Shown one piece after another: positions 20,982 through 31,879 of a stretch of 64,000 bases of DNA. The translations under genes and the position numbers were made by a program. The notes beneath the pieces are model-generated. The model saw only the letters and a program-made list of their open reading frames with translations, did not search any database and was not told the origin of the DNA. This stretch comes from Nemertoderma westbladi (lineage: Eukaryota; Xenacoelomorpha; Nemertodermatida; Nemertodermatidae). Numbering within the stretch: position 1 is the first letter of the stretch; every line of letters starts with the position of its first letter. The stretch spans positions 1 through 64,000 of the forward strand of contig JAUCBJ010005318.1 in NCBI GenBank assembly GCA_032718475.1. Direction: 5' to 3'.

Positions 20982-22181
20982 TTGACCGGTTATTATATAT
21001 TCCCTAAAATGGAACACTTAAATACATCCCCTAATCTCAAACTTTATAATATTAATGAGCCAATCATCTTCGGTACAAGTCTGAGAAGCCCAACCAATCA
21101 AATCCCGTATATTCCAAACTTAACGTCAACAATAGCCAATCATAAGACGGTTACTGATTTATCAACACCAGAGTCTACAATAGCTCCAATTGATAGGTCT
21201 AAACCCCATGAACAAATAGCCAATCATAAGGCAGCTCCTTCCGCTTCAAACAGCAGACCTCAAAAGCGGCATTCCGAACATTTTTTACCGAAGTCGACTC
21301 ACATGCCGAGCTACTTTATAGACACGTCGAACGGACATAAAGAAACTTCTGATAAAGTGAATAATACGAGGCGGGGGAGTGTGATCGGAACGATATATCC
21401 GGAACAGATGGGAACAGTTCTAGGGAACAGGGAACAGTTCCCGACATACAGCGGCGTCCACGCAGAAAACAGTCGTAGCAACGGACCAGCGGATAGTCGT
21501 CCTAGCAACAAGACGGTAGGGCCGGACAGTGTCCATAGCAACCGGACAGTTGGCTCGGATAGTCGGCACTACGAGAACGTAAAGAAGCGCAAACTTCTTA
21601 ATTACCCGAGAAACGATGTTAAAACTCCCAACGCCATCAAGCGAGTAGTAATAGTACCGGATAGCCGAGTGGAGGACGTTTATAAACACGCGTGGTACAG
21701 AGAGGTGCAATTACAGCTGATGAAACGAGGAGTTGAATGCGTTCTTAAGGATATGGACGACCCATTCTTAGCGAGAGAAGTCTTCTGGGTAAAGTACATG
21801 AAAGATAAACTGAAAATCGACGAATCTACAGTAGTCGTAGCTCATGGAATCGCTTGTGCTATAACTATGAGGTTCCTAGAAACGCATAAAGCCAATGGGG
21901 TTGTTATGGTAGCTGCCTATTCTAATGATTTACACGACTTCGATGAGAAATGTTCCGGGGCATTCGATCGGGACTGGCGGTACGACGAGATTCGAGGGAA
22001 TTCCTCGTGGTTCGCCCAACTCAGTTCCAAGGACGACCGCAAGGTGGCGTGGCGCGAACAAGAGTATGTAGCCAATAAGCTGCAAGCGGATTTGTACACT
22101 TTTGAGGATCGAGGACATTTTGTGGGTAACAGATTACCCGAAGTTACTGATATAATTGTTCGGAAGATGGGAACTTTATAA
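20982..22181 (+). CDS. RBBP9-like alpha/beta-hydrolase fold protein, probable pseudoenzyme
   Basis: An intronless 399-codon frame. Residues 1-215 are a low-complexity, probably disordered extension rich in Ser, Asn, Thr and Pro with short internal repeats (IANHK twice, SNxTVGxDS twice). Residues about 217-399 follow the RBBP9/YdeN serine hydrolase fold: RVVIVPD start, MDDPFLAREVFW, VVVAHGIACAITMRF, VVMVAAYSNDL, SSKDD, KWxEQ-like AWREQEYVANKL and DRGHF. In the family the nucleophile sits in GHSSG; here it reads AHGIA, so Ser is Gly (residue 289) and both flanking glycines are Ala. The acid (Asp351/352) and His379 remain. It therefore looks catalytically dead but maintained. Start could be ATG 20982 or 21009. 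RBBP9 alone is about 186 residues. A retrocopy is possible because there are no introns. Confidence 0.75.
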   Translation: MTGYYIFPKMEHLNTSPNLKLYNINEPIIFGTSLRSPTNQIPYIPNLTSTIANHKTVTDLSTPESTIAPIDRSKPHEQIANHKAAPSASNSRPQKRHSEHFLPKSTHMPSYFIDTSNGHKETSDKVNNTRRGSVIGTIYPEQMGTVLGNREQFPTYSGVHAENSRSNGPADSRPSNKTVGPDSVHSNRTVGSDSRHYENVKKRKLLNYPRNDVKTPNAIKRVVIVPDSRVEDVYKHAWYREVQLQLMKRGVECVLKDMDDPFLAREVFWVKYMKDKLKIDESTVVVAHGIACAITMRFLETHKANGVVMVAAYSNDLHDFDEKCSGAFDRDWRYDEIRGNSSWFAQLSSKDDRKVAWREQEYVANKLQADLYTFEDRGHFVGNRLPEVTDIIVRKMGTL

Positions 22182-22223
22182 GAAAACAGTAAATGTTAAT
22201 TTCAGCACTTTTTAAAAGTTATG

Positions 22224-25200
22224 TATAAGTTATTATGTAGCGTTAGGTGTTGCACACTACACCTATACGTTATTATGTAGCGTTAGGTGTTGCACACTAC
22301 ACCTATACGTTATTATGTAGCGTTAGGTGTTGCACACTACACCTAGATACGTTATAATGTAGTGTTAGGTGTTGCACACTACACCTATACGTTATTATGT
22401 AGTGTTAGGTTTTGCACACTACACATATACGTTATTATGTAGCGTTAGGTGTTGCACACTACACCTAGATACGTTATAATGTAGTGTTAGGTGTTGCACA
22501 CTACACCTATACGTTATTACGTAGTGTTAGGTTTTGCACACTACACATATACGTTATTATGTAGTGTTAGGTGTTGCACACTACACCTATACCTTATTAT
22601 GTAGCGTTAGGTGTTGCACACTACACCTATACGTTATTATGTAGCGTTAGGTGTTGCACACTACACCTAGATACGTTATAATGTAGTGTTAGGTGGTGCA
22701 CACTACACCTATACGTTATTATGTAGTGTTAGGTTTTGCACACTACACATATACGTTATTATGTATTGTTAGGTGTTGCACACTACACCTATACGTTATA
22801 ATGTAGTGTTAGGTGTTGCACACTACACCTAGATACGTTATAATGTAGTGTTAGGTGTTGCACACTACACCTATACGTTATTATGTAGTGTTAGGTGTTG
22901 CACACTACACCTATACGTTATTATATATTGTTAGGTGTTGCACACTACACCTATACGTTATTATGTAGCGTTAGGTGTTGCACACTACACCGATACGTTA
23001 TTATGTATTGTTAGGTGTTGCACACTACACTTATACGTTATAATGTAGTGTTAGGTGTTGCACACTACACCTATACGTTATTATGTAGCGTTAAGTGTTG
23101 CACACTACACCTATACGTTATTATGTAGCGTTAGGTGTTGCACACTACACCTAGATACGTTATAATGTAGTGTTAGGTGTTGCACACTACACCTATACGT
23201 TATTATGTAGTGTTAGGTTTTGCACACTACACATATACGTTATTATGTATTGTTAGGTGTTGCACACTACACCTATACGTTATAATGTAGTGTTAGGTGT
23301 TGCACACTACACCTATACGTTATTATGTAGCGTTAGGTGTTGCACACTACACCTATACGTTATTATGTAGCGTTAGGTGTTGCACACTACACCTATACGT
23401 TATTATGTAGCGTTAGGTGTTGCACACTACACCTATACGTTATTATGTAGCGTTAGGTGTTGCACACTACACCTAGATACGTTATAATGTAGTGTTAGGT
23501 GTTGCACACTACACCTATACGTTATTATGTAGCGTTAGGTGTTGCACACTACACCTATACGTTATTATGTAGCGTTAGGTGTTGCACACTACACCTATAC
23601 GTTATAATGTAGTGTTAGGTGTTGCACACTACACCTATACGTTATTATGTAGCGTTAGGTGTTGCACACTACACCTATACGTTATTATGTAGCGTTAGGT
23701 GTTGCACACTACACCTATACGTTATAATGTAGTGTTAGGTGTTGCACACTACACCTAGATACGTTATAATGTAGTGTTAGGTGTTGCACACTACACCTAT
23801 ACGTTATTATGTAGTGTTAGGTTTTGCACACTACACATATACGTTATTATGTATTGTTAGGTGTTGCACACTACACCTATACGTTATAATGTATTGTTAG
23901 GTGTTGCACACTACACCTATACGTTATAATGTAGTGTTAGGTGTTGCACACTACACCTATACGTTATTATGTAGCGTTAGGTGTTGCACACTACACCTAT
24001 ACGTTATTATGTAGCGTTAGGTGTTGCACACTACACCTAGATACGTTATAATGTAGTGTTAGGTGTTGCACACTACACCTATACGTTATTATGTAGTGTT
24101 AGGTTTTGCACACTACACATATACGTTATTATGTATTGTTAGGTGTTGCACACTACACCTATACGTTATAATGTAGTGTTAGGTGTTGCACACTACACCT
24201 AGATACGTTATAATGTAGTGTTAGGTGTTGCACACTACACCTATACGTTATTATGTAGTGTTAGGTGTTGCACACTACACCTATACGTTATTATGTAGTG
24301 TTAGGTTTTGCACACTACACACACATATACGTTATGATGTATTGTTAGGTGTTGCACACTACACCTATACGTTATAATGTAGTGTTAGGTGTTGCACACT
24401 ACACCTATACGTTATTATGTAGTGTTAGGTGTTGCACACTACACCTATACGTTATTAGGTAGTGTTAGGTGTTGCACACTACACCTATACGTTATTATGT
24501 AGTGTTAGGTTTTGCACACTACACATATACGTTATTAGGTAGTGTTAGGTGTTGCACACTACACCTATACGTTATTATGTAGTGTTAGGTTTTGCACACT
24601 ACACATATACGTTATTAGGTAGTGTTAGGTGTTGCACGCTACACCTATACGTTATTAGGTAGTGTTAGGTGTTGCACACTTCACCTATACGTTATAATGT
24701 AGTGTTAGGTGTTGCACACTACACCTAGATACGTTATAATGTAGTGTTAGGTGTTGCACACTACACCTATACGTTATTATGTAGTGTTAGGTGTTGCACA
24801 CTACACCTATACGTTATTATGTATTGTTAGGTGTTGCACACTTCACCTATACGTTATAATGTAGTGTTAGGTGTTGCACACTACACCTATACGTTATTAT
24901 GTAGTGTTAGGTGTTGCACACTACACCTATACGTTATTAGGTAGTGTTAGGTGTTGCACACTTCACCTATACGTTATAATGTAGTGTTAGGTGTTGCACA
25001 CTACACCTATACGTTATTATGTAGTGTTAGGTGTTGCACACTACACCTATACGTTATTATGTAGTGTTAGGTGTTGCACACTACACCTTTACGTTATTAG
25101 GTAGTGTTAGGTGTTGCACACTACACCTATACGTTATTATGTAGTGTTAGGTGTTGCACACTACACCTATACGTTATTAGGTAGTGTTAGGTGTTGCACA

Positions 25201-25285
25201 CTACACCTATACGTTATTATGTAGTGTTAGGTGTTGCACACTACACCTATACGTTATTATGTAGTGTTAGGTGTTGCACACTACA
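22224..25285. repeat. Satellite array, 40/42-bp units, about 76 copies
   Basis: The head-to-tail unit is about CGTTATTATGTAGCGTTAGG + TGTTGCACACTACACCTATA (40 bp), with a 42-bp form ending CCTAGATA. Variants alternate GTAGCG/GTAGTG/GTATTG, TTATT/TATAA, GGTGTTG/GGTTTTG and CACCT/CACAT. Groups of variants recur in the same order (for example near 22660, 23150, 23755 and 24030), which is higher-order structure. Each unit contains overlapping inverted repeats (GTAGTGT..ACACTAC and TAGGTGT..ACACCTA). The array starts about 45 bp after the RBBP9-like stop codon. Confidence 0.95.
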
Positions 25286-25615
25286 TATGTAGTAGATGGT
25301 AACGACAAAACATTGTAAATTACTTTACTTATTACATATTTTTATCACTAAACCTACCGAAATGACTGCGGTACTCACTTAAAGTCGAACAGTATAATAA
25401 TGGCCAATACATGGAGCACTTATAGCTCAGATGTGGACAAGATAATATAATAAGTTTACATGTAGTTTATTGTTTTAATATCATAAAGGAGGCTAGGGTT
25501 CGCAATAGAAGGTTCGCAGTGCGTGGCACTTTTTCAAAATTATAATAAGTGCTACTCCCTAATTTTGGTGCACCAAAAATGACGAACCAGTAAGTCTTCA
25601 GGCTTCTATATTACT
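25286..25615. other. Spacer between satellite and next element
   Basis: No gene or repeat identified. AT-rich. Confidence 0.4.
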
Positions 25616-25767
25616 TTAAGGGGGGGGGGGGGTACACCCCCCTATGGACCTTTTTTGCAAATGGCTATAATTTCTGCTTATGTGTAATTTTGTATATTTT
25701 ATACCTTTCGGGGGATTAACATATGGCCAAAGATTGGGTTCAAAAATTTTTTTTTCAAATTTGCGTC

Positions 25768-25780
25768 GCCCTCTAGCGGC
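25768..25780 (-). promoter_or_regulatory. CTCF-like core motif
   Basis: GCCCTCTAGCGGC, the reverse complement of a near-consensus CTCF core; the same 13-mer occurs at 29116-29128. Confidence 0.25.
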
Positions 25781-26317
25781 CACCAGCGAAATTGTTAATT
25801 TCACTAAAAACACTACTAGTCTCACAATTTTGGGCGAAAATTTTCGAAACTTGGTTTTTCTGAATCAGCATCCTTGGCTCCACAAAACTTATCGGTTACA
25901 TTTTTTATTTAGGTCTTAAATATTTTTTAAATATTATTAACTAATATTAATTATTACTTAATGGATATTAACTAATTTCAAGAAATTAATATGGCACAAT
26001 TCAAAATTTTAACCGATAACTTTTGATCAAAACCCGAAAAGAAATCAAACAAAAAAAAAATTTCGAAAATTCGTTAAGAAATGGCGGAGTAGTAGTATTT
26101 TGAATGTGAAAAATACAATTCCGAGATAAACGCATTTAAAGTTTAAGAACAATATATTTCAAATGTTCCCGATATTTTCAGTACTGGTATCTCCTTTTCT
26201 TTTCCGATTGGTTATCCCCTATCCATATTTTGTGATTTCTCAATGGATTTGGTTCAAAAAAACCCCTACCCACTTTTAACAACCTGTTAAAATAATTTTA
26301 GAGTGCTTGCCAAAAAA

Positions 26318-26710
26318 ACACTTCGCGCAGCACGTGAACAAATTACATTTTGGCGTATTGATTTGATCGCATACTATTTCGTCATTTAGTAATAAATAGT
26401 CATGGAATAATGAGATAACCTTAAGAAACATTCAAAATTATATAAAAATTTCCACATAATTTTATAATAAGCCTTTACACAGAACATTAAGCTTTGCACA
26501 GTACGTGAAACCTTCGCGCAGCACGTGAGACATTTGCGCAGCAGGTGAAGGTTTCACGTACAACTTAAATTCTTCATAAAGCAAGTTAATTAATCGAGCA
26601 CCTCGGAAAGCTTTTTGATCAGAATGAGAAGCCTTCATGTGGCACATAAACGTTCATGCTGCACATGAAGACTTCGCGCAGCACGTGAATTATTCTCAGA
26701 GCCTGCGGAA
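26318..26710. repeat. Degenerate repeat cluster around GCGCAGCACGTGA
   Basis: Variants of CTTCGCGCAGCACGTGA occur at about 26321, 26512 and 26671. More diverged copies between 26469 and 26665 include TTGCACAGTACGTGAAA, TTGCGCAGCAGGTGAAG and CATGCTGCACATGAAG. Spacing is roughly 20-25 bp in places. The word CTTCGCGCAGCACG appears again at 29026. Several copies contain the E-box CACGTG. Confidence 0.55.
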
Positions 26711-27225
26711 TTTAAAAAAAATAAGTTTATGGTTGTTTCCCAGAATAATTATTACTAGCTATTGTTATATGATGGTTCACATTTGTTATTACTAGTAGAC
26801 AACTAATCCATTAGACAACTGTTCAATATGTAATACAACACTCATAAATATCTATTAAATATATATTAATTAAAATTTGATGGACATGTTGACAGACAGA
26901 CAGACATACAAACAGACAGACAAACTGAGAGACAGACTGAGATACAGACATAGTGATTAGATAATTCCAAATATTAAAACAGACATCGACATTAAGAAAA
27001 ATCCTAACAGTAAACATTGCAGATTGCTTATTTTATGCCCTTTTTAATATTTCGATGGACAGACAGACAGACATACAGACGGAAAACCAGCCATTACTCG
27101 AGAAGTAAAAGAGATCTCGCTAAGCCGTTTCCAGATTTGAAATCCGCATTAAATTCTACTCTAGATGAAATAAAAAAACAAAAAATGAAAATTTTGACCT
27201 GAGGGGGGGTGTACCCCCCCCTTAA

Positions 27226-28509
27226 TCGATTCAGCGGTCTAGAGAACCTATAAAAATGCGTTGAAATCAAAATCCAATCACAGGCCTTCAGGCTGCCAAA
27301 ATAAGTCAAAAGATACAAATATAGGCCTATTATTTAAAATAACCGCCGGTACATTTGTAGGAATATTCAGAAGTGCAAAATGTATAAAATATTTGGATTA
27401 TAAAACGTATGTAATTATAATGTGTAATAATAATCATTCACTACAATAATGTTGTGTATAAAACTCAAACGCATTTACTCACTAACGTTAAGTACCTGGA
27501 TCTGGGTGGATGGGTGTATCCAGTCTGGATGGAGACTAACCCTGGGAGTTTAGTCTACAGTCTGCGTGTTAAAGAAAGACTCTAAGTCTACAATAGTTTC
27601 GTTCGCGTGTTTATTCAACTCTCCGGTATATAAAGTGGCGGTCCCAAAACGAAGCGATTTTATTACTATGTTACTATCGTCGTTGCTATCGAGGTTAGGA
27701 CATCGGAGGTAAGGCAGACAGGCCCCCAGACAAACCCCCCGGTGAGCTAGCCGGTCCCAATAACATCTGTCGCTCCTTAGATTGCTGCTGATTGGTCAAC
27801 CCAGCTCGTTCGCTTTCCAGAACGACCGGGAGCCACAGAACGATGAAGGAAGTCCCGAGTACCCAGACAGTTCGGCGACTAAACTGGAATGCGAGAGCGG
27901 CGCCTGGGGAGGAGACAAACAGTCTATAGTTATTGGAACCGATCAGTGCTGTGATACTGTGTAGATGCGGTCTAGGGTAGGTCAGTTACCATTAGGTATG
28001 TATGTACGGTAGGTAAGGTAAAGTCTAAATCTCTAAGGTCCATCGAAAACATTGCAGATTTACAGTCATTAAACAAATTGTAAGACTAGACAAGGCTGCT
28101 AGGCTAACCGTTACAAAAAGAAGTGATTAAAAAAATACAGTATTAAATCTCTACTAGAAATTTAATTAGGAACAACCAGAAAAAATTAAAATTAGGAACT
28201 GTCTTAGGTGGCTGATTGCGGCCAATTATTTCCATTTTTTTTAAATTTTTATCACCCGGGTCGCCAGGTGAAACATGTGAAAAACAGAATCTATTTGATA
28301 GTGGAATGACATCCAGACATCCTACAGTCCTAGTAGATGCAGTAGCAGTAGTACTGCTACGTGTTTTATGAGCCGTTCGCAATTACTAGATTATTTTTGA
28401 TAATTATCTTTTGGCATCCGAATGGTTTAGGCAGTTAGGTCTATAATATATGTCACAATAACTGAATAACATCAACATTGACTTGTGTTTTAACGTTTTT
28501 TTCATGGAT
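27226..28509. other. Intergenic; possible GC-rich unstable element near 27640-27960
   Basis: No gene is recognised. Around 27690-27960 the sequence becomes GC-richer, with a CCAAT-type GATTGGTCA and a 60-codon frame. That could be the edge of a promoter or untranslated exon, but nothing proves it. Confidence 0.3.
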
Positions 28510-28724
28510 GTCAACAGACAAGGTTTGTGGGGTCATAATATGAAATTATCCGTACAGCAAAGTAAATTAGTTGTCTCTAGAAATCGTTTTGAAAGCAGGT
28601 CTGTATCAGTCTGGAATTCATTACCTTCTGATACAGTGATACTGTCAATGCAATTAATTTAGATAATTTTAATCGGCGTATTTGTAATATAGACTTCAGC
28701 TACCTGTGTCATTTTAATAATTAG
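28510..28724 (+). pseudogene. LINE ORF2 C-terminal tail (CR1/L2-like)
   Basis: The reading GLWGHNMKL, then RNRFESRSVSVWNSLPSDTV, then after a one-base shift NLDNFNRRICNIDFSYL and a TAG matches the standard end of CR1/L2-group reverse transcriptase proteins (RGHxxKL...R..F.xRVvxxWNxLPxxV...FK..L). The frameshift and lack of upstream homology mark a dead 5'-truncated copy. Confidence 0.65.
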
Positions 28725-29115
28725 TCAATTCGACTAATCAATCCGTAACATGTTTTACATTAGGCCTATCCTATTTTATATTTTTTAGTACCGGTACCGG
28801 TAATAATTACGGGTGCTTAGATCGTGGCTTTTCCAGTTAACATTATTCCATTTTGTATCAAACAAGCGACGTGGTTGGAGAAACCTGCTAGGGGCTGATA
28901 CTAAGCAGCAACCAATCACGGTAATCCTGTTTAACACAGAGTCAATGAGAATGGAATATTGCTAACATGAAAAAGTTCAGGTTACCATTATTCCAAAGTA
29001 ATCAGATATTACACGAAGTGGGGACTTCGCGCAGCACGAAGTTGGCAGAGCCTTAGCGAATTGACACTGTTAGGGGGTGGGTCAATTTATGCAAATAGTT
29101 GTCGTTGTCACGTTG

Positions 29116-29128
29116 GCCCTCTAGCGGC
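29116..29128 (-). promoter_or_regulatory. CTCF-like core motif inside MITE
   Basis: GCCCTCTAGCGGC, followed by AGACTGG. Confidence 0.25.
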
Positions 29129-29260
29129 AGACTGGAGAACTGCAGATGGATTCGCCTCCTTTGAAAGTCACAGCTAATGGTCTAATACATATCTGCCAAG
29201 TTTTAGCTTAAACGGATTAAAAGCAAAGAAATGGGAGGGCATTTAATGTTTAGACATGTG

Positions 29261-29273
29261 GCCCTCTAGCGGG
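29261..29273 (-). promoter_or_regulatory. CTCF-like core motif inside MITE
   Basis: GCCCTCTAGCGGG, 145 bp from the previous copy, in the same orientation. Confidence 0.25.
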
Positions 29274-30837
29274 AGACCATTGCACTGATGGTGTCTGAAA
29301 GTCTCTCAAAAATCTCAACTTTTGCTCATATTGATACCTACAAATTTTCAACTTGGCAGCTTTCAATCCGACAAAGTTATTAGCATGTCAAAATCGTAAC
29401 GACGACAACGACGACGACAACGACGACGACGACGACGACAACTATTTGCATAAATTGACCCACCCCCTAACAGTGTCAATTCGCTAAGGCTCCGCCAACT
29501 TCGTGGCTCGCCCCACAGTAATTAATTAAGCTGCTAGTGTTAGTCAGTTAGTAATCGAGTAAGCCATATAATATTATATGGTACAATACCAGGCATAATA
29601 TATGCAAGAAAAATAAAAAATACCGTAGTATAAGTGGATTAGTTTAATCACAATGATGTACTGTAAATTAAATATTTATAGTTAAGTCTGGTTTAGTAAT
29701 AAACAATAAACATAGGCCTACTGTACTTATACAATATCTCATTGAAGTACTTGCCACGTAGCAATAGGTATTCAATGTGGACAAAATGCAGGTCTCACAT
29801 TTCAGTTCATCACCCCGAATCTCGTGTTGCCGTTTATTCACACAACATTGATGATACCAACCACTTCGTGCAAACGGGGTGTATGTAAATGCTACGCCAT
29901 AACTCCGACAACCAACGTCGACAACCATTATTAAAGCTAATTAATGTTATTTATTAATTGGGGAAAAGGAACAGGTTACAGTGGAAGGTTAGTCTAACCA
30001 AAACAATAAAACGAGAGTTACGACCTCAGGTTACATTTTCATTTGATGCTGTCGGCAGTCGGTTGTCGGCGTAGTGTTTACACCCGTGCAAACGCTACAT
30101 CCTATCCATTCAATTGGTCCAAGGTCTGCCTGTAGCATTCCCGACACCTGGACACGAGAGTAGCAAAAAGAACAGTTCTGGCTGTCTGGAAGGCAGGACA
30201 GCGTGGATATGGTTTAGTTTCGCTGTCGGTTCTGCTTTTATAAATTTTTTGTTTGTGTCTCGATAATGCAGAGGTTGCTGTGTATTTCTTATCGCATAAA
30301 TTACCTTCAACTACTTTTTTAATCGTCTCATTACTGCTCCCATGTAACTTTCACGAGAAAGAATACGGCCCCTTTCTGCCTTTAAGGCTCTTAAAGAATT
30401 GAATTAACAAAACCTGCTACTGTATTAATAGTATTATGTACTGGTACTGGTATTGGCTTTGGCTATTATTACTGTTGCTTCAATTATTAATAATTTGATT
30501 TGCTGTACCTTCTGTTCTGCCTGACGCCTGACTGCTTTCGGTATAATTGTATACTGAAACAGACAAGGCTGCAAGGGAAGGGTGATAATGAATACAGATC
30601 CTGAGATATGGAATAATTAGATAATGGCAGAATGGTAACCTGAACTTTTCATGTTAGCAATATTCCGATTCTCATTGACTCTGTGTTAAACAGCATTAAC
30701 GTGATTGGTTGCTGCTTAGTATCAGCTTTCTCCAACCACATCACTTGTTTTATTAAAAAAGGAATAAATGTTAACTGGGAAAAGCCACGATCTACTGATC
30801 TAAGCACCAGTCTGCAGGTCTGCCAGTGTAATAATTA

Positions 30838-31515
30838 TGTAGCGAGATACTGTACTGCTGTATGTATACTAATCCCCCTGCTGCCCTGCCTCGTTCCTTG
30901 TTGTCTTTTTTTATTCCTATACAAATTCACCTTATTTTTATATTATTGACATTATTCTTTTTATTCAATTGGATTTTGTTTATTTCAATATTGATATGCA
31001 AGAGGTACCGGCTGACCGGTACACTCATAAGTCAGTAAGTGCAGTTTATTGTTGCACCATCAATTCACAACCAATCTGACAATTGAATCATCAAATCCCC
31101 TGATCATCATGCGGATTTTTTGGGTTTTCTAATAGTTTGTACAAGCCATAAGCTGACAAGAATTAGTAGGCCTACCGTACAGCCATGTGTCCCTAAAATC
31201 TGGGGCGAAAAGACTTGGCAACTTGCAGGCTTGGGGCGAATAGGTGATAGCTGGATAGGTCGAGGGGCGAATCGACCGACCCGCACCCGTGACAGAGCAG
31301 CAGAGTGAAGAGGAAAAAAATTCAAATTAACGTCATGGCTGCATGGGCATGGTGTGGGTGGGCCGTGGGCCTACACCTACAAGGCTATGCCTCTATATCT
31401 GTCTGTAGGTGTAGGTCGTCTACATACCTACCTACCGCGTACCGGCAGACACCGGTCTGCCGGTAGCGGTAGGCTACGTCTGTACTGCTGTACGTTCAGA
31501 CGTTAATTTACTAAC
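30838..31515. other. Intron or downstream region of the TOMM22-like exon
   Basis: No further TOMM22 exon was found here. The stretch holds TAGGCCTA and GTACTG-rich low-complexity sequence and the hairpin at 31440-31465. Confidence 0.4.
31440..31465. repeat. Perfect 11-bp hairpin
   Basis: TACCGGCAGAC and GTCTGCCGGTA are separated by four bases. Confidence 0.7.
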
Positions 31516-31687
31516 CCGATGCCGACTTTGAAGCACATTTCGCGGCGAAGTTTCGAACCCCATTAGGAAACATCTCCGATAGAGCGAATATTCTTTCTAG
31601 AATTGTTTCGTCTTCAACATCTAGATCCTTATCTGAATCACCATCCGCAGCATTTTCTGAATCATCTAAAACCTCAATGTCAGGCAT
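31516..31687 (-). CDS. TOMM22: Probable first coding exon of TOMM22 (mitochondrial import receptor)
   Basis: The ATG at 31687 opens a frame of 57 codons. It has an acidic N-terminus (many Asp/Glu) followed by DETILERIFALSEMFPNGVR, which matches the conserved cytosolic segment of metazoan TOM22 (DETLxERLxxLxEMFPxxVR). It ends at donor GG|GTTAGT (31514-31515). TOM22 is a single-pass outer mitochondrial membrane protein that receives presequences and organises the TOM complex; the acidic segment is part of the presequence-binding face. The membrane-anchor exon should lie at lower coordinates on the minus strand, but I could not find it: the DNA there is transposon-filled. The exon may belong to a gene with a long intron, or be an isolated copy. 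Confidence 0.6.
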
Positions 31688-31879
31688 TCTCCTCTCTGAC
31701 TACAGTACTAACTATTTATATTTATATCAGTAGGCCTATATTCAGTGATATTACTGCTGTACTGTGGCAGTACTGTATTACAGTATTAACTAGTTGAACA
31801 ACCAAATACAGAAATAGGTAGGCCTACTGCAGTACCGGTACCCATGTACAGTATAAAGTACAGAAGTACTGACTTTGAT
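31688..31879. other. Putative 5' flank of the TOMM22-like exon
   Basis: Low-complexity sequence rich in GTACTG/CAGTAC words with TAGGCCTA palindromes. No TATA box. The same composition lies upstream of the RWDD1 start. Confidence 0.3.

Larger units (their letters stand above)
25616..27225. mobile_element. TTAA-flanked inverted-repeat element, possibly piggyBac-type non-autonomous
   Basis: TTAA (25616-25619) is followed by 13 G, TACACCCCC and then TATGGACC. The other end is the inverse: GACCTGA, seven G, TGTAC, eight C and TTAA (27222-27225). TTAA duplications are the hallmark of piggyBac integration. No transposase frame is present. The interior contains a degenerate 23-bp repeat cluster, CAGA tetranucleotide runs (26890-26950 and 27057-27080) and a CTCF-like motif. 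Superfamily assignment rests on TTAA alone. Confidence 0.5.
29030..29510. mobile_element. Nested MITE with about 75-bp terminal inverted repeats
   Basis: The left arm (29030-29106) reads CACGAAGTTGGCAGAGCC... through GACACTGTTAGGGGGTGGG to GCAAATAGTTGTCGTT. The right arm (29432-29510) is its near-exact reverse complement. Inside are a CGA/CAACGA microsatellite (29401-29441) and two CTCF-like motifs. No coding capacity. Confidence 0.8.
28810..30828. mobile_element. Long inverted-repeat element, Mutator-like structure
   Basis: The left arm (about 28810-29005) and right arm (about 30600-30828) are diverged reverse complements over some 200 bp. They share TCGTGGCTTTTCCcAGTTAA, GTGGTTGGAGAAA, TACTAAGCAGCAACCAATCA and TTTAACACAGAGTCAATGAG. 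TAATAATTA lies at both outer edges (28801-28809 and 30829-30837), which fits the 9-bp target duplication of Mutator-type elements but could be chance in AT-rich DNA. No transposase was seen. Another inverted-repeat element (29030-29510) is nested inside. Confidence 0.6.

Noticed and set aside
22224-25285. CRISPR-like array
   Set aside because: Units abut without unique spacers and the setting is eukaryotic. It is a satellite.
29668-29928. 86-codon Cys-rich frame on the minus strand
   Set aside because: Lies inside the Mutator-like element and partly in an inverted repeat (29871-29931 with 30043-30100). No family recognised.
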